Assembly (NCBI RefSeq): GCF_001656295.1
Contig: NZ_LXHE01000010.1
Location: forward strand, 1-59,092
Source of the DNA: Moraxella catarrhalis
GTDB taxonomy: Bacteria > Pseudomonadota > Gammaproteobacteria > Pseudomonadales > Moraxellaceae
Length of the DNA stretch: 59,092 bases
Direction: 5' to 3'
In this document: piece after piece, positions 9,409 to 18,430 of the stretch
How positions within the stretch are numbered: position 1 is the stretch's first letter
Layout: each line of letters opens with the position of its first letter
Position numbers and translations under genes: made by a program
The notes under the pieces: generated by a model
The model's input: the letters and a program-made list of their open reading frames with translations, nothing else
Told to the model about the DNA's origin: nothing
Database searches by the model: none

Positions 9409-9410
9409 TT

Positions 9411-10532
9411 ATGACTACTTCCATCAAAACCATCGGTATTCTTGGCGGCGGTCAGCTTGGGATGATGCTTGCTCAAGCTGCCCTAAAGCTCGGCTATCGC
9501 TGCGTCTTTTTAGAAGATGCTGACAATGCGCCAGCTGCTTTATATGGGCAAGTGTTTAAATACGATGAGCTTGATGATTTTATTGCTGTCAGCGATGTCT
9601 TTACTTTAGAATTTGAAAATACGCCTGTCAAGACAGCCAAATCACTGGCAAGCCTTGAGTATAAAGGCGGCTTATTCCCACCCACCAATGCTTTGGAAGT
9701 CGCCCAAAACCGATTGGCAGAAAAAGCCTTATTTAATGAGTTAAGCATCGACACCGTACCGTTTATGGCGGTAGAAAGCTTGGATGAGTTACAGACTGCC
9801 GCCAAAACCCTTGGACTACCTTTGGTCTTAAAGACCAGCCGTGGCGGCTATGACGGCAAAGGACAATTTTTCATAAAAACTATCGATGAAATCGGCGCGG
9901 CTTGGGATGAGCTTGGCGGCGCGGTCACTGGCGATGGTGGTCTGACCGATACACCTGCACCACTGATTGCTGAAGGGTTTATTAACTTTAGCCGCGAAGT
10001 CTCCATCATCGCCGTACGCGCTCAAGATGGTGACATCAGCTATTATCCACTGGTTGAAAATCATCACACCAATGGTATCTTATCAAAGACCATTGCGCCT
10101 GCTGCCGATGCCGATCATCTGACCGAGCAAGCCCAATCCAACATCGGTAAAATTCTAAGCCATCTTGATTATGTGGGCGTACTGACGCTTGAGCTATTTG
10201 TGACTGACTCAGGCTTAATCGCCAATGAGATCGCGCCGCGCGTGCATAACTCTGGTCACTGGAGTATTGAAGGCGCTCATTGCAGTCAATTTGAAAACCA
10301 CATTCGCGCCGTCGCTGGCTTGCCGCTGGGCGATACCCAAGTGATCAAGCCATCGGTCATGCTAAATATCATTGGCACTTATTCAGATGCTCATTTGGTG
10401 CTAGCGCACTCTGGGGTGCATTTGCATCATTATCATAAAGATGAGCGCGCAGGACGCAAAATCGGGCACATCACGGTGATGACCGATGCACTTGATCAAA
10501 CCGTTGCAAACATCGAGCAGCTGCTTTCATAG
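9411..10532 (+). CDS. purK: N5-carboxyaminoimidazole ribonucleotide synthase
   Basis: ATP-grasp enzyme of 373 residues that carboxylates AIR with bicarbonate and ATP to give N5-CAIR, the substrate of PurE. The N-terminal GILGGGQLGMM is the family signature; KTSRGGYDGKGQF is the ATP-grasp nucleotide loop; ELFV near 260 and NEIAPRVHNSGHW near 275 are the metal and substrate-binding segments. Length is normal for PurK. It forms a purEK pair, but a hairpin lies across its ribosome-binding region, so expression may be uncoupled from purE. Confidence 0.95.
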   Translation: MTTSIKTIGILGGGQLGMMLAQAALKLGYRCVFLEDADNAPAALYGQVFKYDELDDFIAVSDVFTLEFENTPVKTAKSLASLEYKGGLFPPTNALEVAQNRLAEKALFNELSIDTVPFMAVESLDELQTAAKTLGLPLVLKTSRGGYDGKGQFFIKTIDEIGAAWDELGGAVTGDGGLTDTPAPLIAEGFINFSREVSIIAVRAQDGDISYYPLVENHHTNGILSKTIAPAADADHLTEQAQSNIGKILSHLDYVGVLTLELFVTDSGLIANEIAPRVHNSGHWSIEGAHCSQFENHIRAVAGLPLGDTQVIKPSVMLNIIGTYSDAHLVLAHSGVHLHHYHKDERAGRKIGHITVMTDALDQTVANIEQLLS

Positions 10533-10571
10533 CATCCGCTTGTCTGTCATCCACTGCCGCACTTTTTTGCC

Positions 10572-11021
10572 ATGAAAATACTCATTGATGCCGACGCCAT
10601 TCCCAACATCGCCAAAGCGCTGATTATCAAGACCGCCAATCGCACTCAGACGATGGCGGTATTCGTGGCAAATCGGATGACCAAACTGCCGCCGTCGCCG
10701 TTTTTATCGTCTGTGGTGGTCGGCACAGGGTTTGATGTGGCAGATGAGTATATCGTACAGGCGGCAGAGGCTGGAGACTTGGTGATTACAAGCGATATTC
10801 CGCTTGCCAATGATGTCTTAAATAAAGGCGCCAAAGTCCTCACAGCGCGCGGAGAAGAATACACCCTTCAAAACATTAAGCCCAAATTAAATGCGCGTGA
10901 TTTTATGGATACTCTGCGTGGTACGGGCGTGCTCGATCCTGCCCAAATGGGCGGTCAAAAACCCTATGGCGATAAGGATAAAATCGCCTTTGCCAACGCC
11001 TTAAATCGCTTGGTCAAATAA
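10572..11021 (+). CDS. UPF0178 (YaiI/YqxD) family protein
   Basis: A 149-residue cytoplasmic protein of the conserved UPF0178 family, with the family pattern IDADAIPNIAK at the start, a central DVADEYIVQAAEAGDLVITSDIPLA, and NARDFMDTLRGTG later. The aspartates in the first and central motifs resemble a PIN-like nuclease fold, but no activity is established. It lies 39 bases after purK on the same strand and could be co-transcribed with it. Confidence 0.85.
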   Translation: MKILIDADAIPNIAKALIIKTANRTQTMAVFVANRMTKLPPSPFLSSVVVGTGFDVADEYIVQAAEAGDLVITSDIPLANDVLNKGAKVLTARGEEYTLQNIKPKLNARDFMDTLRGTGVLDPAQMGGQKPYGDKDKIAFANALNRLVK

Positions 11022-11172
11022 GCAACTGCCGCCACGACCGCTCATTTAAGATGATTTAACCCAAACTTGCGCCTGTGATGTTGATCAGCACAACTATAGC
11101 AAGAAAAATCTTTAAAAATAATCCAAATCCGACGAGATATTTTATTAATTTTGGTGCATAATAGGACTATTT

Positions 11173-11247
11173 ATGACAGCCAAAACTAATAAAGCATCCA
11201 AACCATTTCACACTTGGCTGTATGATGTGTCATCAAACAACAACTAA
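11173..11247 (+). CDS. Possible 24-residue small protein or leader peptide
   Basis: A short frame beginning MTAKTNKASKPFHTWLYDV and ending in asparagines, preceded by AGGA with a 7-base spacing. It lies in the 256-base gap before the AI-2E family transporter, 30 bases before that gene's start. It has no recognised homology and could be chance; a ribosome site and upstream AT-rich sequence are the only support. Confidence 0.3.
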   Translation: MTAKTNKASKPFHTWLYDVSSNNN

Positions 11248-11277
11248 AAATCGTTTTATGGGGATTGGCAGCGCGTC

Positions 11278-12468
11278 ATGATCGAACAATGGACCAAAGA
11301 GTTGGTCGTACAGCGTTTACTTGCGTTTATCTTATTAACGGTACTTATCATACTGTGTTTACAGGTGGTGCAATTTTTTATCGTGCCAGCATTATGGGCA
11401 GGGATTTTGGCATATGTTACCTTTCCCATTTATACCTTTTTTCACACCAAAGTCCGTCTAAGCCCCAGTTTTAGTGCGTTTTTGATGACTTTTTGCATCT
11501 CGCTTATGATTGGCGTACCGCTTATTGTGGGTGTGTTCTACCTACAACATGAAGTGCTAAGTTTTGTTGGCATGGCAATTCGTCGCCTACAAGCAGGATA
11601 TTTAGATTTACCCAGCCAAATCAAGGACCTACCTGTTATCGGACAGACGATTAAAGACACGCTTTGGGAGATTAACAAAAACCCTGAAACCACGATGGAG
11701 GCGGTGCGCCAGTGGGTGCAATCACATCTGTATTATGGCAAAGTCGCCTTCGATGCCGCCCTAAAAAATCTCGCCAAGCTCGGTATGGCGCTGATGACGG
11801 TATTTTTCTTTTATCGTGATGGCTTAAGCCTGATCAGACAGATCCGTCAAGCCATGCGTAACATCATCGGCGACCGCATTGATGATTACATTGACTCGGT
11901 AGGAGCAACCACACAAGCGGTGGTGTATGGCATTGGATTGACTGCGCTGGCTCAAGCGCTGCTGGCTGGGATCGGATATGTGGTGGCAGGTGCACCAAAC
12001 CCCATTTTGCTGACCTTGATTACCTTTATCATTGCCATGATTCCCTTTGGCACGCCCTTTGCTTGGGGTGCGGTGGCGCTTTGGCTGATCTCTCAAGGGC
12101 AGATGACCGAAGGCATTGGGCTTGGACTTTGGGGGATGTTGGTGATCAGCTGGGTGGATAATTTGATTCGCCCCATCGTGATCAGCGGTGCTACAAAGAT
12201 TCCTTTTATTATCATTTTTATTGGCGTGCTCGGCGGCTTGACCGCATTTGGCTTTGTCGGTCTGTTTATTGGTCCTGTGGTGTTGGCGATTGGATTGGCT
12301 GTTTGGCGAGAGTGGATCAGCCAGCACAAAAATGAAATTTTTGCCAGTCGTAGCAGCGGCTTTACGGTTGCCGATGGCAGAGCATTATTAGCCGATACCG
12401 ACCCCGCCCCTGTACTCAATCACGACGCCATCATGGGTACAGACGATCATTGCACTAAGGTGAAATAA
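11278..12468 (+). CDS. AI-2E family transporter (YdiK/PerM-like permease)
   Basis: A 396-residue inner-membrane protein of the AI-2E exporter (UPF0118) family, with about eight transmembrane helices: two N-terminal hairpins, a central soluble stretch (about 90-160), and C-terminal helices containing NPILLTLITFIIAMIPFGTPF, WVDNLIRPIVISGATKIPF and FIGPVVLAIGLAVWREW, all family hallmarks. Members have been linked to AI-2 export or Na+/H+ antiport; the substrate here is unknown. The stop and the pdxB start share one base (TAATG), so translation is probably coupled. Confidence 0.88.
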   Translation: MIEQWTKELVVQRLLAFILLTVLIILCLQVVQFFIVPALWAGILAYVTFPIYTFFHTKVRLSPSFSAFLMTFCISLMIGVPLIVGVFYLQHEVLSFVGMAIRRLQAGYLDLPSQIKDLPVIGQTIKDTLWEINKNPETTMEAVRQWVQSHLYYGKVAFDAALKNLAKLGMALMTVFFFYRDGLSLIRQIRQAMRNIIGDRIDDYIDSVGATTQAVVYGIGLTALAQALLAGIGYVVAGAPNPILLTLITFIIAMIPFGTPFAWGAVALWLISQGQMTEGIGLGLWGMLVISWVDNLIRPIVISGATKIPFIIIFIGVLGGLTAFGFVGLFIGPVVLAIGLAVWREWISQHKNEIFASRSSGFTVADGRALLADTDPAPVLNHDAIMGTDDHCTKVK

Positions 12469-13532
12469 TGCTGACTGTACTTGCTGATGAAAACATCGCC
12501 AATCTTGATGATTATTTAGCTCATCATCCCATCAAAGTCATCAAAATGGCAGGACGCGCCATTAACCATCAAAGCCTTGCCGATCATCGACCAGACGCAC
12601 TGTTTATCCGATCGGTCACTCAAGTGACTGCAGAAAATCTTGGTGACTTAAAAGGTACACCGCTTAAGTTTGTTGGCTCTGCCACCATCGGCACTGATCA
12701 TGTGGATAGCACATATTTGGCTGAACATCAAATCAGTTTTACCAACGCTGCAGGATGTAGTAAGCACTCGGTTGCCCAATATGTGGTCACCGCCATTTTA
12801 AATACCTGCCTACAATTTAACCAAAAACCCATCAAGCTGGGCATCATCGGACTTGGGAATATCGGCAGCACATTGGCGTACTATGCTGATCAATTAGGTT
12901 GGCAAATCGCTGGATTTGATCCTTTTTTAAGGGCGTCAAAGATCAATAACGCAAGCTTTGAAGAAGTGCTGACCGCTGATGTTATCAGCATTCACACCCC
13001 CTTGACGCACTCAGGCGCATATCCAACATATCGGATGTTTAATGCGCAAATCTTTGAAAAATTACGCCCAAACACCCTGCTCATCAACAGCGCTCGCGGC
13101 GAGATTATCGAAGAAGAGGCATTGATCGACACGATCAATCATAAAAATTTGCAAGTGGTTTTGGATGTCTTTCCCGATGAGCCGACGATCAGCGCGCCTT
13201 TGTTTGACGCCCTAAGCATAGCCACGCCGCACATCGCAGGCTATACGCTTGAGGGTAAAATTCGCGGCACTGATATGATTTATCAAGCCTTTTGCCGTAA
13301 GTTTGATTTGCCGATCATTCAAAGATTTGACGCTTTACTGCCGCCCAATCCGTATCACTTCTCCAAACTTTTGAGCGATCAAACCTTAGAGAATCTGAGA
13401 CAGTTTTATGACATCAACGCTGATTATCACGACCTAAGAGCGGTCAATCAAGCAGGCGTGTCAGGCGCTGATTTTGATGCTTTGCGTAAACATTATCGCC
13501 TGCGCCGAGAGTGGATTTTTGACTGTGAATAA
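12468..13532 (+). CDS. pdxB: Erythronate-4-phosphate dehydrogenase
   Basis: A 354-residue D-2-hydroxyacid dehydrogenase of the DXP-dependent pyridoxal phosphate pathway, oxidising 4-phospho-D-erythronate. The NAD-binding loop is GLGNIGSTLAYYADQLGW (about 127-144), followed by the catalytic INSARGEIIEEEAL, a DVFPDEP segment and a histidine in ATPHIAGYT. A C-terminal dimerisation domain of about 80 residues distinguishes PdxB from other hydroxyacid dehydrogenases. It overlaps the transporter gene by one base and is followed after 12 bases by epmA. Confidence 0.92.
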   Translation: MLTVLADENIANLDDYLAHHPIKVIKMAGRAINHQSLADHRPDALFIRSVTQVTAENLGDLKGTPLKFVGSATIGTDHVDSTYLAEHQISFTNAAGCSKHSVAQYVVTAILNTCLQFNQKPIKLGIIGLGNIGSTLAYYADQLGWQIAGFDPFLRASKINNASFEEVLTADVISIHTPLTHSGAYPTYRMFNAQIFEKLRPNTLLINSARGEIIEEEALIDTINHKNLQVVLDVFPDEPTISAPLFDALSIATPHIAGYTLEGKIRGTDMIYQAFCRKFDLPIIQRFDALLPPNPYHFSKLLSDQTLENLRQFYDINADYHDLRAVNQAGVSGADFDALRKHYRLRREWIFDCE

Positions 13533-13544
13533 TGTACAGATATT

Positions 13545-14528
13545 ATGCTGAGTAATGATACCATGAGCAGTGACTTTGCCCCTACCTTATCGTTGGCGGA
13601 TGCTAAAAAAAGAGCCAAGCTTTTACAAAAGATTCGTGCGTTTTTTGATGAGCAGGGCGTGATGGAGGTGACCACACCGATTCTGTCGCACGCTGGCAAT
13701 ACCGATGTATATATCGAGTCGGTTCAGGCGCGCTTTCACACTCAAGGCGGTAAGGTCACAGGCTATCTGCACACTTCCCCTGAGTTTGCCATGAAACGGC
13801 TGCTGGCAAGCTATCAGGTGCCTATCTATCAGCTATGCCAAGTGTTTCGCGATCATGAAAAAGGCGCTCGGCATAACATCGAATTTACCATGCTTGAGTG
13901 GTATCGCCCGCATTTTAGCTTAGATGAGCTGGCGCAAGAGCTGGCAGCTTTTTTGAGCACGGTTTATGGCAAAGCCATTGAGCTTATTTATATGAGCTAT
14001 GCTGAGGCATTTATAAAGTACACAGGCGTGCATCCTTTTAGCGGCAGCATAGATGGGCTGCGCGCTTGTGCTTTGGCGCATGGGATTCACCTTGACATGG
14101 CAGACGATCAGCAAGGCTGGCTGGATTTGTTATTCAGTCATTTGGTTGAGCCGCATCTGGGGCTTGATGCGCCCACGCTGATTATGAATTATCCACCTGC
14201 CACAGCCGCCCTTGCCAAGATGACCACCGACGCTGATGGGCATCAGGTAGCCAGACGCTTTGAGCTGTACATTGATGGCATCGAGATCGCCAATGCCTAT
14301 GATGAGCTTGCCAGTAGCCAAGAGCTGCTAAAGCGTTTTGAAGCGGATAATGATGAGCGCGAGCGTTTGGGGCTGCCCATCATACCCATAGACACTCGCC
14401 TGCTTGCTGCCTGTGATGCGCTGCCTGAGTGCTCTGGTATCGCACTTGGGGTAGATCGGTTATTTATGGTGCTCAGCGGTCATCACAGCATCAGCCAAGC
14501 CATCGCCATCACCACAGACCAAGCTTAA
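13545..14528 (+). CDS. epmA: EF-P lysine ligase (lysyl-tRNA synthetase-like)
   Basis: A 327-residue protein resembling the catalytic core of class II lysyl-tRNA synthetase without the anticodon-binding domain. EpmA (PoxA/GenX/YjeA) attaches (R)-beta-lysine to a lysine of elongation factor P. Seen motifs: motif 1 near EVTTPILS, LHTSPEFAMKRLL, motif 2 VFRDHEKGARHNIEFTMLEWYR, and motif 3 GIALGVDRLFM. It is last in a co-directional run after pdxB and converges with the CitE-like gene, whose end is only 11 bases away. An in-frame ATG at 13563 is an alternative start. Confidence 0.92.
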   Translation: MLSNDTMSSDFAPTLSLADAKKRAKLLQKIRAFFDEQGVMEVTTPILSHAGNTDVYIESVQARFHTQGGKVTGYLHTSPEFAMKRLLASYQVPIYQLCQVFRDHEKGARHNIEFTMLEWYRPHFSLDELAQELAAFLSTVYGKAIELIYMSYAEAFIKYTGVHPFSGSIDGLRACALAHGIHLDMADDQQGWLDLLFSHLVEPHLGLDAPTLIMNYPPATAALAKMTTDADGHQVARRFELYIDGIEIANAYDELASSQELLKRFEADNDERERLGLPIIPIDTRLLAACDALPECSGIALGVDRLFMVLSGHHSISQAIAITTDQA

Positions 14529-14539
14529 TTTATCAAAGT

Positions 14540-15352
14540 TTAGTTTTTGGCGGTTTTGAGTAAATGATTTGCCCAATGAATCAGCGGCAGATCCACCATT
14601 TTACCATCGATGGCAAAGACCGTATCGCCTGTTTCTTGATATTTTTGATAAATCGCTTGAGCAAATGCCAACTCATCTTCGTCCATCTTAAGCACTTGGC
14701 GTACGGTCGTGATTTGTTTGGGGTGTATCAAAAGCTGCCCCCCAAAACCAAAGTCGCTCCAATGACGCACGCACGCCCTTAAGCCTGCCTCATTATCAAA
14801 CTCAGCAAAAATCGTCTCAATGGGCGGATTCAAGCCGTTTGCCACAGAATGGATCAATAAATCAGCGCGAATTTTATCAAAAATCAGCTTCGATGCTTGC
14901 GACCCTAGTCGCACGCCCAGCTCATGCATCAGATCCAGCCTGCCAAAGCTCATCACCCACAAGCCTTTAGATGTGGCGATATTGGCGATATTTGCCATCC
15001 CCACTGCTGTCTCGATCATGGCGATCACAGGCGTGTTTATTTGATGGTGCAGGCTTTCGACCTGCAGAGCGTTTTGGCATTTGGGTAGTAGCACGCCTGC
15101 CAAATTATTTAGCTGTTTGATGCAGGCGATATCCAAGTGATACTCTGCAGTATGACTGGCATTGATTCGTAGCCAATAGCTGTGCTGAGCGGTAGCATCA
15201 AACGCCCTCAAAGCCGTGCGCACATCTTGCTTTTGGTCGTCCGCCACCGCATCTTCTAGATCAATGATGATCTTATCCGCCCCAGAATCGCGCGCCTTTG
15301 GTACTCTGTCAAGTCGTGTTGCAGGCACAAATAAAAACAGTATTTTTTGCAT
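14540..15352 (-). CDS. CitE-like HpcH/HpaI aldolase/citrate lyase family protein
   Basis: A 270-residue TIM-barrel protein of the CitE-like family. IIDLEDAV near 29 and the LLPKC and MIETAVG segments carry the Mg2+ and acyl-CoA/2-oxoacid binding residues. It is shorter than true CitE (about 290) and no citD, citF or citG lies nearby, so it is more likely a free-standing acyl-CoA lyase or thioesterase (malyl- or citramalyl-CoA type) than a citrate lyase subunit. No operon partner is evident. Confidence 0.75.
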   Translation of the reverse strand: MQKILFLFVPATRLDRVPKARDSGADKIIIDLEDAVADDQKQDVRTALRAFDATAQHSYWLRINASHTAEYHLDIACIKQLNNLAGVLLPKCQNALQVESLHHQINTPVIAMIETAVGMANIANIATSKGLWVMSFGRLDLMHELGVRLGSQASKLIFDKIRADLLIHSVANGLNPPIETIFAEFDNEAGLRACVRHWSDFGFGGQLLIHPKQITTVRQVLKMDEDELAFAQAIYQKYQETGDTVFAIDGKMVDLPLIHWANHLLKTAKN

Positions 15353-15411
15353 CGTTTACCATCCTTAGTTTTTTTCACTATAGCACCAATTTTCTGTCCG
15401 CTCAAGACAAA

Positions 15412-15440
15412 AAAGACCTGTAAAAACAGGTCTTGATTTT
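15412..15440 (-). terminator. Intrinsic terminator of pyrC'
   Basis: The stem AAGACCTGT/ACAGGTCTT with a short A loop is followed on the minus strand by six T residues. It lies just after the pyrC' stop at 15452. Confidence 0.75.
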
Positions 15441-15451
15441 AAGATCTAAAC

Positions 15452-16609
15452 TTAGCCCTCAAAAAACACGCGCTCAACCTTACCCACCAGCGTCTCACCC
15501 ATAAACGGTGTATTTTTACCTGCTGATAGCATGGTGTCCTTGGTCACCGTCCATGCTTGATTTGGGTCAATGAGTACCGCCCCGCCAATGCGCTCATAAT
15601 CTGTAATGCCTGCGATTTTGGCAGGATTTAGGCAGATTTTTTCTACCAGCTGCTCGGCACTTAACACACCATCCGCCACCAGTTTCACCCCAAGCGACAC
15701 AAAGGTATCAAAATTACTAATCCCTGGCGCACTCTCAGCAAATGGCGCCTGCTTAGCACTCGATGACAGCGGCTCATGATGGCTACAGATGGCATCAATG
15801 GTACCATCTTTTAGACCTGCGATGAGTGCTTTTTGGTCAGTGTTAGAGCGTAAAGGTGGCAGCACATAGACATTGGCATCATAGCCTTCGATATCATCAT
15901 CGGTCAGATGCAGCTGATGCATCGCCACATCACAGGTAATGGGCAAGCCTTTTTGCTTGGCATGGCGAATCAGCTCTACCGAAGTGCGGCAAGTGATCTG
16001 GCTAAAATGCACGCTGATGCCTGTCTCTTCGGTCATCAAAATCTGCTTAGACAGCGCAATGGTCTCAGCCAGCCAAGGAATACCCTGCAAGCCATGAAAG
16101 GACGCAATGTAGCCTTCATGCGCCACGCCGCCTTTTGATAGGCTTGGCTCATCAGGATAAAAAAACACTTTTAGCCCAAAAGTCGCCGCATACTCCAAGC
16201 AGCGCAGTAGCACCAAATCATTCTCAAAGCCTGCGCCTGCATTCGTCACTGCGATCGCATTGCCCTGCTTAAGCCCTGCCAAGTTCGCAGGCTGCTTACC
16301 TTCCAGACCCTGAGTCAATGCTCCCAATACATGTAAATGAATACCCCCATCCGCCCACGCCTTCTCACGCAGACCCTTTAAGAGCGAGCCGTTTTCGAGC
16401 ACAGGATCGGTGTCTGGTGGCAGCACGATATGCAGGATACCATTTTGGCGCGCCGCTCGCCCTTCGCTTGCCAGCGTACCATGTGACTGATGCCCAGGCT
16501 CCCTTAGGCGCGCACACAGATCCACGATGGGTGGTATCAGCCATTTATCCGCAGTGTCCGCCTCTGAGATGTGCGGCGGCTGCCAGTCTTGGGGAAGTAG
16601 GTTTTTCAT
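15452..16609 (-). CDS. pyrC': Dihydroorotase-like PyrC' (inactive, structural partner of PyrB)
   Basis: A 385-residue amidohydrolase-fold protein. In active dihydroorotases the first strand ends in DxHxHLREPG; here it reads DLCARLREPG, so both zinc-binding histidines are replaced. This is the hallmark of PyrC'/PyrX, which assembles with PyrB into a dodecameric aspartate transcarbamoylase, as in Pseudomonas. The start at 16609 (MKNLLPQDW) was chosen over 16654 because an AAAGAGA ribosome site precedes it and the upstream codons look like leader. In many relatives it directly follows pyrB; here two SEL1-repeat genes and a pyrB fragment lie between. A terminator follows. Confidence 0.87.
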   Translation of the reverse strand: MKNLLPQDWQPPHISEADTADKWLIPPIVDLCARLREPGHQSHGTLASEGRAARQNGILHIVLPPDTDPVLENGSLLKGLREKAWADGGIHLHVLGALTQGLEGKQPANLAGLKQGNAIAVTNAGAGFENDLVLLRCLEYAATFGLKVFFYPDEPSLSKGGVAHEGYIASFHGLQGIPWLAETIALSKQILMTEETGISVHFSQITCRTSVELIRHAKQKGLPITCDVAMHQLHLTDDDIEGYDANVYVLPPLRSNTDQKALIAGLKDGTIDAICSHHEPLSSSAKQAPFAESAPGISNFDTFVSLGVKLVADGVLSAEQLVEKICLNPAKIAGITDYERIGGAVLIDPNQAWTVTKDTMLSAGKNTPFMGETLVGKVERVFFEG

Positions 16610-16659
16610 AACAGTCTCTTTCTTTGCTTGATTTAGGACAAACTGGGTATGCATCAGTG

Positions 16660-17568
16660 CTAATGGCCCTGCTGATGAAGTAATCGATAATTATCACAGC
16701 CTTTTTGCAGCCCATGATCACAGGCTTGTCCGTAGTAAATTTTGGCGGTTGCTATATTTTGGCGCACGCCTTGACCCTCATCATACATCACACCCAGATT
16801 ATTTTGAGCCTGAGCAAACCCTTGATTGGCGGCTTTGGTAAACCATTCCACCGCTTTATGATAGTCTTGGCGCACGCCTTGACCCTCATAATACATCACA
16901 CCCAGATTATATTGAGCCTCTGCATGACCTTGACCTGCGGCTTTGGTGTACCACTCAACCGCTTCTTGATCATCTTGGCGCACGCCTTGACCCTCATAAT
17001 ACATCAGCGCCAAATTAAATTGAGCCCCTGCATACCCTTGATTGGCGGCTTTGGTGTACCATTCAACCGCTTTATAATAATCTTGGCGCACACCTTGACC
17101 TTCATCATACATCACACCCAGACTAAACTGAGCCTCTGCAAGCCCTTGATTGGCGGCTTTAGTAAACCATTCAAACGCTTTATGATAGTCTTGGCGGACG
17201 CCATCACCTTGGGCATACATCAGCGCCAAATTAAATTGAGCATCTGCATACCCTTGTTTGGCGGCTTTGGTGTACCATTCAACCGATTTATAATAATCTT
17301 GGCGCACGCCTTGACCCTCATAATACATCACACCCAGATTATGTTGAGCCTCTGCTTCCCCTTGATTGGCAGCTTTGGTGTACCATTCAAATGCTTTGGC
17401 ATGGTTACCTTGCTGATAATACTCATCAGCCAAATCAGACTGAGCCGCTGCATCACCACTTTGGGCTTGGCGTGTCAAAGTCGCCATATCCGCCGTCGCC
17501 ATATCTGCAGCCATTGCCGATACCGACAACAACACACCCATGGCTAGTGCTGTGAATTTTGTTAACAT
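16660..17568 (-). CDS. Secreted SEL1-repeat protein, seven repeats
   Basis: A 302-residue protein with a signal peptide (MLTKFTALAMGVLLSVSAMA) and seven SEL1-like repeats of 36 residues with the pattern AEAQYNLGVMYYEGQGV-RQDY-KAVEWYTKAANQGY, then a cysteine-containing tail (ACDHGLQKGCDNY). SEL1 arrays are alpha-alpha solenoids used for protein binding; the location is probably periplasmic. The repeats are also nearly identical at the DNA level (108-bp units), so the copy number could change by recombination. An AAGGAT ribosome site precedes the start. It is a paralogue of the gene at 17801 and lies between a pyrB tail fragment and pyrC'. The function is unknown. Confidence 0.88.
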   Translation of the reverse strand: MLTKFTALAMGVLLSVSAMAADMATADMATLTRQAQSGDAAAQSDLADEYYQQGNHAKAFEWYTKAANQGEAEAQHNLGVMYYEGQGVRQDYYKSVEWYTKAAKQGYADAQFNLALMYAQGDGVRQDYHKAFEWFTKAANQGLAEAQFSLGVMYDEGQGVRQDYYKAVEWYTKAANQGYAGAQFNLALMYYEGQGVRQDDQEAVEWYTKAAGQGHAEAQYNLGVMYYEGQGVRQDYHKAVEWFTKAANQGFAQAQNNLGVMYDEGQGVRQNIATAKIYYGQACDHGLQKGCDNYRLLHQQGH

Positions 17569-17612
17569 GACTTTATCCTTATAAAAAATAAAATAAAAAA
17601 TAAAAATCCATC

Positions 17613-17747
17613 TTAATTGTAAGGTTTAAAATGCCCTCCTTGTCGTTGTCCTGCCATCGCCATTGCCATCACCGCCATACGCACCGCAATGCCGTTATTG
17701 ACTTGTTTTAAAATCACCGATTGCCCACCGTCCGCCACGCTTGATGC
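17613..17747 (-). pseudogene. Duplicated 3' fragment of pyrB (last about 45 codons)
   Basis: These 135 bases align with the pyrB end at 18431-18565 with about a dozen mismatches. The fragment still reads in frame to a stop: the last codons give [19 protein letters not shown] and then a variant end GGHFKPYN in place of AGYFKPYN. It lacks a start and the rest of PyrB. It is followed at 17748 by sequence resembling the leader of pyrC', then by the second SEL1 gene. It marks the boundary of a duplicated unit [pyrB tail - SEL1 - pyrC' leader]. Confidence 0.88.
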
Positions 17748-17800
17748 CCCAGTTCTCGCAATCTATTTGCTTGATTTGGGATACGGGGCATCATCAGCGT

Positions 17801-18370
17801 CTAATAGCCTTGTTGGTTTAGCCTGCGGTAGTCATCACAGCCTAGCTGTTCTCCATTATCACAGGCTTGACCATAGTAGCGTTTGGCGGTGCTTTTATTT
17901 TGGCGCACGCCTTCACCATTCTCATACATCACACCCAGATTATTTTGAGCAGCTGCAAACCCTTGACCTGCGGCTTTGGCAGTCCATTCCACTGCCTTGC
18001 GATAGTCTTGACGCACGCCTTCACCATTGTAATACATCAGCCCCAAAATAGTTTGAGCATCTGCATGCCCTTGATGGGCGGCTTTGGTGGTCCATTCAAC
18101 CGCTTTATGATAATCCTGATGCACGCCTTGACCTTTGGCATACATCGCACCCAAAATAGCTTGAGCATCTGCATCGCCTTGACCTGCGGCTTTGGTGTAC
18201 CATTCAAATGCTTTGGCATGGTTACCTTGGCTATAATACTCATTAGCCAAATCAAGCTGAGCCGCTGCATCACCACTTTGGGCTTGGCGCGTCAAAGTCG
18301 CCATATCCGCCGCCAATGCCGATACCGACAACAACACACCCATGGCTAACGCTGTGAATTTTGTTAACAT
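17801..18370 (-). CDS. Secreted SEL1-repeat protein, four repeats
   Basis: A 189-residue paralogue of the 16660 protein. The signal peptide is almost identical (MLTKFTALAMGVLLSVSALA), and four SEL1-like repeats (for example AEWTTKAAHQGH-type units) are followed by the same ACDNGEQLGCDDY tail. It starts with the same AAGGAT ribosome site, 60 bases after the pyrB stop, across a low-complexity A/T tract (TAAAAAA repeats) that differs in length between the two copies. It is probably co-transcribed with pyrB. The function is unknown; a periplasmic binding role is inferred from the signal peptide. Confidence 0.88.
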   Translation of the reverse strand: MLTKFTALAMGVLLSVSALAADMATLTRQAQSGDAAAQLDLANEYYSQGNHAKAFEWYTKAAGQGDADAQAILGAMYAKGQGVHQDYHKAVEWTTKAAHQGHADAQTILGLMYYNGEGVRQDYRKAVEWTAKAAGQGFAAAQNNLGVMYENGEGVRQNKSTAKRYYGQACDNGEQLGCDDYRRLNQQGY

Positions 18371-18430
18371 GACTTTATCCTTATAAAAAATAAAAAAATA
18401 AAAAGTAAAAAATAAAATAAAAAATCCATC

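Noticed and set aside
16705-17547. Long open frame opposite the SEL1 gene (280 codons)
   Set aside because: It mirrors the repeat array on the other strand; repeat periodicity keeps it open by chance.
17867-18349. 160-codon open frame opposite the second SEL1 gene
   Set aside because: Same cause as above: antisense of SEL1 repeats.
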